Shown in pieces: positions 8,569 to 18,365 of a stretch of DNA of 64,000 bases; position 1 is the first letter of the stretch, and each line of letters begins with the position of its first letter. Both the position numbers and the translations under genes were made by a program. The stretch covers positions 930,001 through 994,000 of the forward strand of contig NZ_CP194857.1 of NCBI RefSeq assembly GCF_051020515.1, given 5' to 3'. The notes under the pieces are model-generated. The model searched no databases, was not told where the DNA came from, and saw only the letters and a program-made list of their open reading frames with translations. The DNA is from CALKWS01 sp051020515. GTDB taxonomy: Bacteria > Actinomycetota > Actinomycetes > Actinomycetales > Beutenbergiaceae.

Positions 8569-10272
8569 GCACCTCCGCCGGAGGCAGCAGCCCCGCCGAG
8601 ACCGAGTTCCGGCGTATCTCCGAGGCCGAGTGGACCTGGCGGCTCCAGGAACTCGGCAGCCAGTTCTACTACTGGACAGGAGGTCGATGCGCGCCTGCCG
8701 GACGTCTCCGCGCCGGCCTGGCAGGCCCGCGGCGAGCACTGGCGCTCGGTCAAGGAGGAACTGGCCGGCCTGGATACCGCAGCGCTTTCGGCGCGTGCCC
8801 GGGTGGACCTGGCGGTCTACCTCACCCAGATCGAGGCCCTGATCGCCCACGTGGACCACCGGGTGTTTGAGCGCCCGATGAACTCCGACACCGCGTTCTG
8901 GACCGACCATCAGGGCCTGGCCCGGGTCTCGATGACCTATGAGCAGGCCCAGGCGTTCCTGGAGCAGTTGCGCCAGTTGCCGCGTTGGTTCGACCAGCAC
9001 ATCGAGAACATGCGCACCGGCCTGCGCCGCGGGTTCGCCCCACCGAGGGTGGCTATGGCCGGGCGGGAGGGCACCGCCCGCAGTGTGGCCGAGGCCACCA
9101 GCGCCGACCAGGTCGCCTACCTGCGTCCGTTCACCGACCTGCCCGCCACGGTCGGCGCCGAACGGCGCAGGGACCTGATCTCGGCTGCTACCGCCGTGAT
9201 CGAGCAGACGGTGATCCCCGCCTACGCCGCCCTGCTGGACTTCCTCGTCACCGAGTATCTGCCCGGCCTACCCGAGGACGTCTCGGTGGCCGCCACCCCC
9301 GGCGGCACCGAGTTCTACCGCGCCCAGTTGCGCGAGTACACCACCACGGACCTGGACCCGCAGGAGGTCCACCGGATCGGGCTGGCCGAGGTCGCTTCGA
9401 TCCAGGCCGAGATGGCCCAGGTGGCCGAGGAAGCCGGCTTCGACGACGCCGCGGCGATGCGGGAGTTCATGCGCACCGACCCCCAGTTCTACGTGGACAC
9501 CCCAGCCCAGCTCCTCAAGGAGGCGGCCTGGCAGTGCAAACTGTTCGACGCCGTCGTCCATCAGTTCTTCGGATTGGTCCCGCGCGGCCGGTTCGGCATC
9601 ATCGAACCGCCGCCGGACCTGGCGCCCTACTACACCGCCGGCCGCGGCGGTCGGGACCGGTACACGCTGAACACCTACTACAACCTGCCCGCCCGGCCGC
9701 TGTACGCGCTGCCGGCGCTGACTCTGCACGAGGCGGCCCCGGGGCACGCGTTCCAGAGCGCCTTCGCCGCCGAGGCCGAGCAGAACCCCGACTACCGGCG
9801 GGAGGTCTACATCTCCGCCTACGGTGAGGGCTGGGCGCTGTACTGCGAGCGCCTGGGGGTGGAGATGGGCATCTACCGCACCCCGTTCGAGATGATGGGG
9901 ATGCTCAGTTACCAGATGTGGCGGGCCGCCCGGCTGGTGATCGACCCCGGGATCCACGCCCTGGGCTGGAGCCGGGAGCGGGCCCAGGACTTCCTGCGGC
10001 AGAACACCGCGTTGTCCGAGCACGAGATCAGCACCGAGGTGGACCGCTATATCACCTGGCCCGGCCAGGCCGCCTCCTACTACTTGGGGCAACTGGCGAT
10101 CCTGGAACTGCGCAGGCACGCCGAAGGCACCCTCGGTGAGCACTTCGACCTACGGCACTTCCACGACGTGATCCTCGCCCTGGGCAGCGTGCCACTGGAG
10201 GTGTTGCGGACCGAGGTGCAGCGGGCTGTGGCCGCATGGGCCACCCGCGTGCACAACGGCGGTGCACGGTGA
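8565..10272 (+). CDS. DUF885 family metal-dependent hydrolase (frame break near N-terminus)
   Basis: Predicted zinc carboxypeptidase-like hydrolase of about 568 residues after repair. The DUF885 active-site motif HEAAPGH lies in the C-terminal half, followed by YGEGWALYCERLG with the third metal ligand. The gene begins with an ATG coupled to the transporter (ATGA, 8565), but the first 38 residues are in another frame from the rest. Removing one G at 8679-8680 joins QFYYWT to EVDARLPDVSAPAWQARGE and restores a normal DUF885 N-terminus. Being fused to a peptide importer operon suggests it trims or cleaves the imported peptide. Ends in a GTGA overlap with the next gene. Confidence 0.85.
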
Positions 10273-11461
10273 GCGGGGCACTGACGATCACCGATGCCGC
10301 CATCCTTGACGACGGACGGGTCTCGGCCGCTTCGATCAGAACGGTCGATGGACGCATCGAGGCAGTCGGCGCGGTGGAGCCCCAGGACGGCGACACCGTG
10401 GTGCACGCACACGGTCGCACAGTGATCCCCGGGCTGATCGACGCCCACTTCCACGCCTACGGCATCGGTCTGGACGCCTTCGGGATCGACCAGACACCGA
10501 TGAGCTATGTCGCGCTGGCCGCAGGTCAGCGCCTGCGCCGGGCCCTGGCGCGGGGATTCACCACCGTGCGTGACGTGGCCGGTGGGGACATCGGTCTGGC
10601 TCGGGCGATCGAGGCCGGGTTGATCCCCGCGCCGCGGTACTTCTACTCCGGCGCGGCCCTGAGCCAGACCGGGGGCACGGCGATCCTCGTCCGGCGGATC
10701 TGGGTTCGTGCGCGTTGTCCGGGCACATCACCGAGGTGGTCGACGGCGTGGACGCGGTGCGCACTGCCGTCCGGGACCGGCTCCGCACCGGGGCACACTG
10801 CATCAAGGTGATGGCATCCGGCGGTGTCGTCTCCCCCACCGACCCGATCCGGCTGCCGCAGTACTCCGAGCAGGAACTGGAGGCGATCTGCACCGAGGCC
10901 GCCCGACGGCACAGTTACGTGGCCGCACACGCCTACTCACCCGAGTCGATCGTGCACGCCGTGCGAGCCGGTGTTCGCACGATCGAGCACGGCAACCTGC
11001 TCGATGCTGCAGCCGCACAGGAGATGGCCACGCACGGTGCCTTCCTGGTTCCGACGCTGGTCGCGTACGACGCGATGAACCGCCGGGGCGCCGCGGTGGG
11101 GCTCTCCGAGGACGGTCAGGAGAAGAACCGGCAGGTCTTCCACGCCGGCCAGGAGGCGATCACGACCGCTCGCGCCGCCGGGGTCGCGATCGGGTTCGGC
11201 ACCGACCTGATGGGTGACCTGGAGGACGACCAGCTCCTCGGGATGCGCCTGCAGATCGAGGCCGACGGCGTGGACAACGTGCTCCGGTCGGCCACCCGGG
11301 TGAATGCGGACATCCTAGGACGTGAGGACCTGGGCCGGATCGCACCTGGCGCCGTGGCGGACATGATCATCCTCGATGCCGATCCACGCACCGATGCTGC
11401 GGCGCTGTGGGACGAGTCCCGTCCGCGCACCGTGATCCGAGCGGGCACCGTGGTGGGCTGA
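10269..11461 (+). CDS. Metal-dependent amidohydrolase, Xaa-Pro dipeptidase-like (frame break in G5 run)
   Basis: Amidohydrolase-superfamily enzyme of about 397 residues. The metal site starts with GLIDAHFHAYG, continues with the invariant SQTGGHGD block, a carboxylated-lysine candidate in HCIKVMASGG, HAYSPESI, IEHGNLLD and the final aspartate GFGTDLMG. The SQTGGHGD block is only recovered by adding one G to the run of five at 10671-10675; the raw frames break there. Close relatives include prolidases and imidazolonepropionase-like enzymes. As the last gene of the peptide operon it probably hydrolyses a dipeptide or cyclic product. The GTG start at 10269 overlaps the upstream stop. Confidence 0.85.
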
Positions 11462-11574
11462 GTCCCCGGACCTCTTCGCCGTTCAGTTCGGCGCCGGCGG
11501 GTATGTCCGCTCCTCGCGGCCCGATGATCGTGCCATCCTGAGCACACCAGTGCGCGTTGAAGCGGGGAGTCGTC

Positions 11575-12909
11575 GTGTTGTTCGTGGCCGTAGTGCTGAC
11601 GGGCTTCGTCGTGGCGGCCACCTTTCGCCGGTACTCCCCGATGCGCACCTGGCTCAGTCCGGCCGCCACCACCATCCTGTCGGTCTTCGGCTCCTTCACC
11701 TCCGGGCTGAGCCTGATGGAAGTGACGCACGCGCCGTGGCGCCCGGTGATCAGCCTGGGCGGGGCCGCTGCCGCGGGTCTGCTGCTCTCCCATCTGGGCG
11801 CGGCGATCAATCACTTCGGGCTCGACCCACTGCGCCGGTACCGGGCCGCACGCGCCCCCGACCAGGACCTGATGACGCGCATCCAGCACCGGGTGGAGGG
11901 CCGGGAGGACCGGGAGCGCCGGATCAACCTGGTCTCCTTGACATTCCGCTCGGTACGCCGGGTCCAAGAGGTGCGAGTCACCGGTCTGGCCGCGGAGATG
12001 ACCTACTACGGGCTGATCTCCCTGGTGCCGCTGGGCCTGGCGTTGGGCTCGAGCCTGGGCTTTCTGGAACGGATCCTCGGCCCGGAGCAGGTTGGGCAGA
12101 TCGAACAGAGCCTCATCGAGGCCGTGGCAACGGTCTTCGCCTCCGACGTCACCGATGAGGTGCTGGTGCCGCTGATCGAGGGGCTGCTCGCGCAGGAGCG
12201 GGCCGGGGTGGCGATCGGATCGGTCCTGGCGGCGTTGTGGCTGGCCAGCAGAATGTTCCGCGCGGCGATCCGCGCACTCGACGATGCCTACGCGGTGCAG
12301 GAGCGCCGCGCATTCCTGAGCCTGCAGGCGCTCGGGCTGGTGCTGGCTTTCGGTGCGGTCATCACACTGCTGGCACTGGTGGCGATGGTGGTGGTGGGAC
12401 CGTTGCTGGGCGGTGGCCGGGAGATCGCCGACCAGTTCGGGCTCGGTGCCTTCTTCGAGATCGCGTGGGGCGTGCTGCGCTGGCCGGCGGTCGCGGCCGT
12501 GGTCGCGCTCTACCTGACCATGCTGTACCGGTACGGCCCGAACGTGGACACCGTGTGGACCCGGTGCCTGCCCGGGGCAGTGCTGGGCACCATCCTGCTG
12601 ATCGGGATCTCCCTCGGTTTCGGCCAGTACCTGGCCTACACGGGCACCTCGGTACTGGAAGGGGACCCGGTACAGGACTCAGCGGTCCAGGCCGCTGCGC
12701 AGACCGTCGGCTTGGTGCTCGCCGGGGTGCTGTGGATGTGGCTGAGTTCCATCGCCCTGCTCACCGGAGGGGTGCTGAACGCCGAACTGCAGCACAAGAC
12801 CGGCCGGGACGCCGCCGAGCGGGACGCCACCGAGGACCCCGGCGAGCGGGAGGCCCCCGAAGGCGCCGGAGAGCGGGACAACCCCGCCCCGGACGTGGCC
12901 CGCACATGA
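11575..12909 (+). CDS. YihY/BrkB family membrane protein with N-terminal extension and acidic tail
   Basis: Integral membrane protein of about 444 residues. The BrkB core begins around residue 130 (LAAEMTYYGLISLVPLGLALG) and runs through six helices, including ALYLTMLYRYGPN and LLTGGVLNAELQ. Unlike most relatives, about 100 residues precede it, with three short hydrophobic stretches, and the last 45 residues are a charged Glu/Arg/Asp repeat tail. The GTG at 11575 has GGGGAG five bases upstream and is preferred over the TTG at 11557. Function is unresolved; the family was once thought to be RNase BN. It follows the peptide operon after about 110 bp. Confidence 0.85.
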   Translation: MLFVAVVLTGFVVAATFRRYSPMRTWLSPAATTILSVFGSFTSGLSLMEVTHAPWRPVISLGGAAAAGLLLSHLGAAINHFGLDPLRRYRAARAPDQDLMTRIQHRVEGREDRERRINLVSLTFRSVRRVQEVRVTGLAAEMTYYGLISLVPLGLALGSSLGFLERILGPEQVGQIEQSLIEAVATVFASDVTDEVLVPLIEGLLAQERAGVAIGSVLAALWLASRMFRAAIRALDDAYAVQERRAFLSLQALGLVLAFGAVITLLALVAMVVVGPLLGGGREIADQFGLGAFFEIAWGVLRWPAVAAVVALYLTMLYRYGPNVDTVWTRCLPGAVLGTILLIGISLGFGQYLAYTGTSVLEGDPVQDSAVQAAAQTVGLVLAGVLWMWLSSIALLTGGVLNAELQHKTGRDAAERDATEDPGEREAPEGAGERDNPAPDVART

Positions 12910-13046
12910 CGGCTGTCACGGCCGGCCCGGGTCAGATGCACGGCGATCCCTGAACCGGTGCACTACTGACGGAGAGGTTCGGCGGGAATGCTGGAGATAT
13001 CCCAGCAGATACCGCCACCGGTGGTCCGAGCCCCTAGGAGCCAGAC

Positions 13047-13541
13047 ATGGACCAGTTCGTCACTGACATTCAAGTCTTCGTCGCCGACCTGCCACCGGTG
13101 GTCTCGGTGCTGGCCGTCGCGCTGCTGGGCGTGGTGCCGTTCGTGGAGTCCTACCTGGGCACAGCGATCGGCAGTGTGGCCGGCGTACCGCTGCTGCTGG
13201 CCTACGGTGCGGCGGTGGTGGGGAACGCCGGCGCGGTGCTCATCGCGAGCCTCGCCGGCGGCGCCGTAGCGAACCGGCGGCACGACAAGCCTGCCGCCTC
13301 CGACTCCCGCCGGGCCCGGGTCGTGGCCCGCACCGACAGGTACGGGGTACCGCTGGCCTCCCTGCTGGCCCCGACCGTCCTGGCGATCTCCCTGACCACG
13401 TTCATCATGGTCAGCGTCGGCTACGCCCGCACCCGCGTGGTGATCTGGCAGATCATCGCCGCGATCGTGTGGGGCGGTCTGGTTGCCGGCAGCCTGGCCG
13501 GCGTGGGATTCCTCACCGGGTGGGGGCCGCTGGCGGGGTGA
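13047..13541 (+). CDS. Small multidrug-export-like integral membrane protein
   Basis: A 164-residue protein with about four hydrophobic segments. It carries VVPFVESYLGTAIG, the re-entrant acidic motif of the small multidrug exporter-like family (PF06695 type) seen in actinobacteria. A basic cytoplasmic linker (residues 72-95) joins the two membrane halves. No transport substrate can be inferred. An AGGAG site eight bases upstream fixes the ATG at 13047. Convergent with the sugar transporter genes. Confidence 0.7.
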   Translation: MDQFVTDIQVFVADLPPVVSVLAVALLGVVPFVESYLGTAIGSVAGVPLLLAYGAAVVGNAGAVLIASLAGGAVANRRHDKPAASDSRRARVVARTDRYGVPLASLLAPTVLAISLTTFIMVSVGYARTRVVIWQIIAAIVWGGLVAGSLAGVGFLTGWGPLAG

Positions 13542-13573
13542 GGCCGCCGCCGTCCAGCCGGACGCCGGGGCGA

Positions 13574-14488
13574 TTACTCCTTCACCGCACCCGCTGTCAG
13601 CCCGCCCCGCCAGTAGCGCTGCAGCACGATCATGGCGATAGCCAGGGGAATCACCGACAGCAGCACCCCACCGGTGGTGAGTTCATAGAACTCCGGCAGG
13701 CGATCCACCTGCGCCAGCCAGTTGTTCAGCCCCAACGTGATCGGGTAGAGGTCCTGGTCGGCCAGCATCACCAGCGGCAGGAAGTAGTTGTTCCAGATCC
13801 CCACGAGTTGGAACAGGAACACGGTGACCAGTGCCGGCACCATCGCCCGCAGCCCGATCACGTGGAAGATCCGCAGTTCCCCCGCACCGTCCATCCGGGC
13901 GGCCTCCATCAGGGAGTCCGGCACCGTGGCCGTGGAGTAGATCCGGCACAGGAACAGCCCGAACGGAGAGACCAGCGAGGGGATGAGCACACTCGCGTAG
14001 GTGTTGGCCATCCCCAGTTGGCTGAACAGCAGGAACAGGGGCAACGCCGTGGCCGTCGCCGGCACCAGCACCCCACCGAGCACGATCCCGAACACCAGTT
14101 CCCGGCCCGGGAAGAGGTACTTGCCCAGGGCATACCCACCGGCGGCGGCGAAGTAGGTGGCGATCAGACCACCGACACCGGAGTAGAAGACCGAGTTCGC
14201 GAACCAGCGCACGAAGATGCCGCCGTCATAGGTGAGCACCTGGGTGATGTTGGACAGCAGGTTGATGTTCTCGGCGAACCAGAACCCGTTGGTAGCGAAC
14301 AGGTCATCGGTGCTCTTCGTGGCCGCCACGACCACCCAGTAGACCGGGACCAGGAAGTACAGCGCCGCCACCACGAGCAGGCCGGTGACGATGATGCGCG
14401 ACTGCGGGGTGCCGCCGGGCTTGGCCTTGTTCTTGGCGCGGTCCTGGCGCCGGGCGGTGCGCGCGGAGGTCGGGGCGAGCGCGGTCAT
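13574..14488 (-). CDS. Carbohydrate ABC transporter permease, MalG type
   Basis: Inner-membrane permease of 304 residues. A basic cytoplasmic leader of about 38 residues precedes the first helix, and the EAA loop reads SLMEAARMDGAGELRIFHVIGLRAMVP, characteristic of family-1 sugar importers. C-terminal YWRGGLTAGAVKE is the typical MalG ending. It is the last gene of a three-gene unit read leftwards. Its ATG overlaps the stop of the MalF-type gene (ATGA), so both are made together. No ATPase is encoded in the unit; a shared MsiK-type ATPase elsewhere is the usual solution in actinobacteria (inference). Confidence 0.93.
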   Translation of the reverse strand: MTALAPTSARTARRQDRAKNKAKPGGTPQSRIIVTGLLVVAALYFLVPVYWVVVAATKSTDDLFATNGFWFAENINLLSNITQVLTYDGGIFVRWFANSVFYSGVGGLIATYFAAAGGYALGKYLFPGRELVFGIVLGGVLVPATATALPLFLLFSQLGMANTYASVLIPSLVSPFGLFLCRIYSTATVPDSLMEAARMDGAGELRIFHVIGLRAMVPALVTVFLFQLVGIWNNYFLPLVMLADQDLYPITLGLNNWLAQVDRLPEFYELTTGGVLLSVIPLAIAMIVLQRYWRGGLTAGAVKE

Positions 14489-15510
14489 CAGAGCTTCTCC
14501 TTCCGGTTCACCAGGCGTAGGAAGGTGAAGGACAGCACGAATGCCGCCAGCGCGATGATGACTGACTGGGCCGCCGCCACCCCGTAGTCGTTGTAGTTGA
14601 ACGCGGAGTTGTACGCCGACAGGTTCGGGGTGTAGTCGTTGTTGATCGCCGGGGAGACGCTCTGCAGCACCTGAGGTTCGGCGAAGAGTTGCAGGGTGCC
14701 GATGATGGAGAAGACGGTGGCGAGCATCAGCGCCGGCCGGATCAGCGGCAGCTGGATGGACCCGGCGATCCGCCAGGTACCGGCGCCGTCCATGCGCGCC
14801 GCCTCGTAGATATCGCCCGGGATGGATTTGAGCTGGGCGACGATGATGAGCATGTTGTAGCCGGTGTAGGTCCAGGTCACGATGTTCGCGATGGACCACA
14901 ACACCACCCCGGGCCCCAGGAAGTCGATGGAGATCCCCACCGCCTCGGCCACGTCCACGATCGGGCTCAGGCCCGGCAGGTACAGGAAGGACCACAGGAT
15001 GGTGGCGATCACCCCCGGCACCCCGTAGGGCATGAAGTACGTGGCCCGGAAGAAGGCCGGCCATCTCGCCGAGGCGGTCTCCAGCAGCAGCGCCAGCACC
15101 GTGGCGAACACGATCATCACCGGCACCTGCACCGCGCCGAACAGCAGCACCCGCCCGATCGAGGCGACGAACTCGGCGTTCTCCAGGGCCGCCGCGTAGT
15201 TGCCCACCCCGGCGAAGGTGGAGGTGATGCCCTCCTCCCCGAACAGGCCCTGGCGCTCCACCCGAACGAAGCTTTGCACCACCGCGTAGGCGATCGGGAG
15301 CAGGAACGCGAAGAAGAACACCACCACGAACGGGGTCAGCAACAACCACGGCGCGCGCCGCATCTGGGCGTTGCGGTGGGTTCTGCCACCACGGGCCGGG
15401 CGCGCACCGGCGCTCCGCTCGCCGGCCGCGTCCTCGCGCCTGCTCGGGCGATTCCCGGTTGCGGTGGCAGATCCGCCCGGCCCGGTACGCCCCGGTTCGG
15501 CGCGCTTCAT
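14488..15510 (-). CDS. Carbohydrate ABC transporter permease, MalF type
   Basis: Partner permease of 340 residues. The first 50 residues are a Gly/Arg-rich cytoplasmic extension, followed by the first helix APWLLLTPFVVVFFFAFLLP and an EAA loop DIYEAARMDGAGTWRIAGSIQLPLI. The ATG at 15510 forms an ATGA overlap with the binding-protein stop, which supports using it rather than the internal methionine at residue 49. With the MalG-type protein it forms the membrane channel for a sugar or glycoside. Confidence 0.92.
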   Translation of the reverse strand: MKRAEPGRTGPGGSATATGNRPSRREDAAGERSAGARPARGGRTHRNAQMRRAPWLLLTPFVVVFFFAFLLPIAYAVVQSFVRVERQGLFGEEGITSTFAGVGNYAAALENAEFVASIGRVLLFGAVQVPVMIVFATVLALLLETASARWPAFFRATYFMPYGVPGVIATILWSFLYLPGLSPIVDVAEAVGISIDFLGPGVVLWSIANIVTWTYTGYNMLIIVAQLKSIPGDIYEAARMDGAGTWRIAGSIQLPLIRPALMLATVFSIIGTLQLFAEPQVLQSVSPAINNDYTPNLSAYNSAFNYNDYGVAAAQSVIIALAAFVLSFTFLRLVNRKEKL

Positions 15511-16844
15511 GCCGACCTCACATTCAGGCCGGTATCGGCGAGGACCTTCACGGTGGCTTCCTCGGCCTCGTGCATCGACGTCACGAAACTCTGCCCCGCG
15601 GTCAGTTTGCGCCGGAACCCGTCACCGAGAATGTCGAAGACGCGCTGCGTCGTCGGTGCCCAGGTCCACTCCAGGTTCTGCTGATCGGCGGCCGGCACGA
15701 AGACCTCCTCGTTGTAGTTCTGCCCGCCGAAGAACTCCGACGGCTCCCTCCGGGAGGAACCGATGAAGTCCGGAGACGGCGACCAGCCGATGCCGCAGTG
15801 CTCGATCATCGCGTCGATCCCCTCCTCGGATGTGGTCATCCAGATGCAGAAGTCCAGCGCCTCGGCCGGGTAGCGCGTATTGGCCATCACCGCCGCGGTG
15901 GACCCACCGAGGTAGGTCGACCCGAAGCCCTGCGCCCAGGCCGGCATCGGGGCCACGTGCCACAGCCCCTCGGTGGCGGCCACCCCCTGGATCAGGGCAT
16001 CGGCCCACGAGGCGCCGGTGGCCGCGAAGATCTGATCGTTGCCGGCCGCGGCGAACCATCCCGGGGAGTAGGGGCCGAAGCCGGTGTGCAGCAGGTCCTC
16101 GTCCACGGCACGGTCGAAGAAGTCCGCGACCTCCAGGGTGGCCTCATCGGTCATGTTCACCACCCAGGAATCGCCGTCGATCTGCCACCAGTTCGCTCCC
16201 GCCTGGGTGGCGTAGGCGGCGAACGGAGAGGTGTCCCCGACGTCGAAGGCCTCCAGGTACGCCCCGGTGGCGCGGACCTCGCGGGCCAGTTCCAACCACT
16301 CCTCCCAGGTGCCCGGTGGTTGCGCGCCGATGGAGTCGAACAGGTCGTGGCGGTAGTAGAAGCCCACCGGGCCCGAGTCCTGGGGCACCCCGAACATTCC
16401 GTCGTTGAAGGTGATCTGGTTGATCAGGGCCTCGTCGTACCGGTCGGTGACCTCGCCCATGCCGTACCGGCCGATCTCCACCAGGCCGTTGACCAGCAGG
16501 AACGCGGGGATCTGGCGGAACTCCACCTGCCCGATGTCCGGGCCGCCGCCGGAGGCGAGGGCGGAGAAGAGCTTCTGGTACCCCCCGGCGTTGCCGCCCT
16601 GGATCCAGACCGCCTCCACCTGCACGTCCGGGTTGGCCTCGTTCCAGATGTCGCAGACCACCTGCAGGTCCTTCAGCCAGGACCAGTACGTCAACCGGAT
16701 CGGACCGTCCGCGGGGGGCAGCGTCGGACCGTCGTTCGGGTTGGACGTGGCGGGCGCACACCCAGCCAGCCCCAGCGCTGTGCCCGCCCCGAGCCCCAGA
16801 CCCAGTCCGAGGAGGTGTCGTCGAGAGATGTCAGGGGAGATCAT
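15507..16844 (-). CDS. Sugar ABC transporter substrate-binding lipoprotein with Tat-type signal
   Basis: Family-1 solute-binding protein, 445 residues. The signal combines a twin-arginine start (SRRHLLGLGLGLG) with a lipobox LAGC, so it is predicted to be exported folded by Tat and then lipidated. Family segments YWSWLKDLQVVCDIWNEANPDVQVE and DGMFGVPQDSGPVGFYYRHDLF are clear. The ATG at 16844 has GGAGG six bases upstream and gives a normal signal; longer starts do not. First gene of the importer; the divergent sirtuin begins 119 bp away. Confidence 0.92.
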   Translation of the reverse strand: MISPDISRRHLLGLGLGLGAGTALGLAGCAPATSNPNDGPTLPPADGPIRLTYWSWLKDLQVVCDIWNEANPDVQVEAVWIQGGNAGGYQKLFSALASGGGPDIGQVEFRQIPAFLLVNGLVEIGRYGMGEVTDRYDEALINQITFNDGMFGVPQDSGPVGFYYRHDLFDSIGAQPPGTWEEWLELAREVRATGAYLEAFDVGDTSPFAAYATQAGANWWQIDGDSWVVNMTDEATLEVADFFDRAVDEDLLHTGFGPYSPGWFAAAGNDQIFAATGASWADALIQGVAATEGLWHVAPMPAWAQGFGSTYLGGSTAAVMANTRYPAEALDFCIWMTTSEEGIDAMIEHCGIGWSPSPDFIGSSRREPSEFFGGQNYNEEVFVPAADQQNLEWTWAPTTQRVFDILGDGFRRKLTAGQSFVTSMHEAEEATVKVLADTGLNVRSA

Positions 16845-16963
16845 GACCCGCCTCCGTCGCCTCCGTGCCATGGCCGTCTGGTGGACGATATCGCCGAGCC
16901 CTTCCTTGCGCACGGCGAGCACCCGGCACCTCACTCACCGCCCCGCAGCCGTAGGCTTCTGGC

Positions 16964-17794
16964 GTGAGCGACTTGACGGATGAACTGGTGGACCTGCTGC
17001 GCGGCAGGCAGTGGACCGCTCTGACCGGTGCGGGGATGTCGACCGACTCCGGAATCCCCGACTACCGGGGACCGGACTCCCCGCCCCGGACACCGATGAC
17101 CTACCAGCAGTTCGTGTCCGACCATGGCTTCCGCCGCCACTACTGGGCCCGCAACCACGTGGGCTGGCGGCACGTGCGCACCACCGAACCGAACCGTGGG
17201 CACCGGGCACTGGCCGCCCTGGAGGCCACCGGACTGGTCAACGGCGTGATCACCCAGAATGTGGACCTGCTGCACCAGGCGGCCGGCTCCAAGCGGGTGA
17301 TCGACCTGCACGGTCACTACGACGCCGTCATCTGCCTCACCTGCGGCCATCGGATGACCCGCACCCAGTTGCACCGCGAACTGGAGGAACTCAACCCGGG
17401 TTTCGCCGATGAGGTCAGCGTCGCCGACGTGGAGATCGCCCCGGATGCCGACGCGGTGATCGAGGCCACCGAGGGCTTCCGCGTGCTGCCCTGCCCGGTG
17501 TGCGGTGGGATCCTCAAACCCGACATCGTCTACTTCGGGGAGAACGTCCCCAAGGACCGGGTCGCCCGCGCCTATGCGATGGTCGACGACGCCGAGGCGT
17601 TGGTGGTGCTCGGCTCGTCCCTGACGGTGATGTCGGGTCTGCGGTTCGTGCGGCACGCCGCCAGGAACGGACAACCGGTGGCGATCGTGAACCGCGGCAG
17701 CACCCGGGGCGACGCGCTCGCCGACGTGCTGGTGCACGCCGGCACCTCCGAGACACTCACGGCGCTGGTGGCAGCGTTACCGGCACCCTTGTAG
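16964..17794 (+). CDS. Sir2 family NAD-dependent protein deacylase
   Basis: Sirtuin of 276 residues. NAD-binding motifs GAGMSTDSGIPDYRG (about residue 23) and TQNVDLLH, the catalytic histidine in VIDLHGHYD, and two zinc-binding pairs (CLTCG and CPVCG, some 60 residues apart) are intact, as is GSSLTVMSG near the end. The layout is closest to class II (SIRT4-like) sirtuins. It should remove acyl groups from lysines using NAD. The GTG at 16964 is the only start that keeps the short N-terminus of the family. It stands divergent to the sugar importer and convergent with tadA. Confidence 0.92.
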   Translation: MSDLTDELVDLLRGRQWTALTGAGMSTDSGIPDYRGPDSPPRTPMTYQQFVSDHGFRRHYWARNHVGWRHVRTTEPNRGHRALAALEATGLVNGVITQNVDLLHQAAGSKRVIDLHGHYDAVICLTCGHRMTRTQLHRELEELNPGFADEVSVADVEIAPDADAVIEATEGFRVLPCPVCGGILKPDIVYFGENVPKDRVARAYAMVDDAEALVVLGSSLTVMSGLRFVRHAARNGQPVAIVNRGSTRGDALADVLVHAGTSETLTALVAALPAPL

Positions 17795-17838
17795 CGGACC
17801 GGACCGGCTCCCCTGGTCGCCTCTGGAAAGCGGGCCGC

Positions 17839-18272
17839 TCAGCGTCGCTCGGCGAAGAAGTCCCGCAGCAGTTGCGCGCACTCGGGGCCGAGCACGTCAC
17901 CGGTCACCTCCGTTCGGTGCGGCAATCTGGAGTCGCGAACGATGTCACGGGTGGATCCGCACGCGCCCGCCTTGGGGTCCCAGGCCCCCAGCACCACCCG
18001 GGCCACCCGGGCCAGCACCGCCGCCCCGGCGCACATCGCGCACGGCTCGAGCGTCACCACCAGCGTGCACCCGGTCAGGCGCCAGTTGCCCATCGCCCTC
18101 CCGGCCGCGCGCAGGGCGAGGATCTCGGCGTGTGCCGTCGGGTCGGCACTGGCCTCCCTGGCGTTGTGCCCGACGGCGCGATCACCTCACCCTCGGGGTC
18201 GAGCACCACCGCCCCGATCGGCACGTCACCGGCGGCGCCGGCCGTGGCTGCCTCGCGCAGGGCCAGGCGCAT
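17839..18272 (-). CDS. tadA: tRNA-specific adenosine deaminase TadA (frame break)
   Basis: Wobble adenosine deaminase that makes inosine-34 in tRNA-Arg(ACG); a gene for that tRNA is in this window at 46903. The zinc and catalytic site is readable as TAHAEILALR (H-A-E) and LEPCAMCAGA (PCxxC), but they are in different frames. One missing base near 18169-18180 separates DVPIGAVVLDPEGEVIA from GHNAREASADPT. After repair the protein is about 144 residues from the ATG at 18272, the family's usual size. The frame stays open upstream to an ATG at 18644 through a 45-bp repeat array, which would add a Gly/Arg/Asp repeat extension; this is unproven. Confidence 0.82.
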
Positions 18273-18365
18273 CGCGGCCGCATCGCCGGGCCGGGGAATG
18301 GATGGATCGGCGGCGGGGTCGGCAGTGGGATCGGCGCGCGGGCTGCGGCTGCCGCCCGCACCCCC

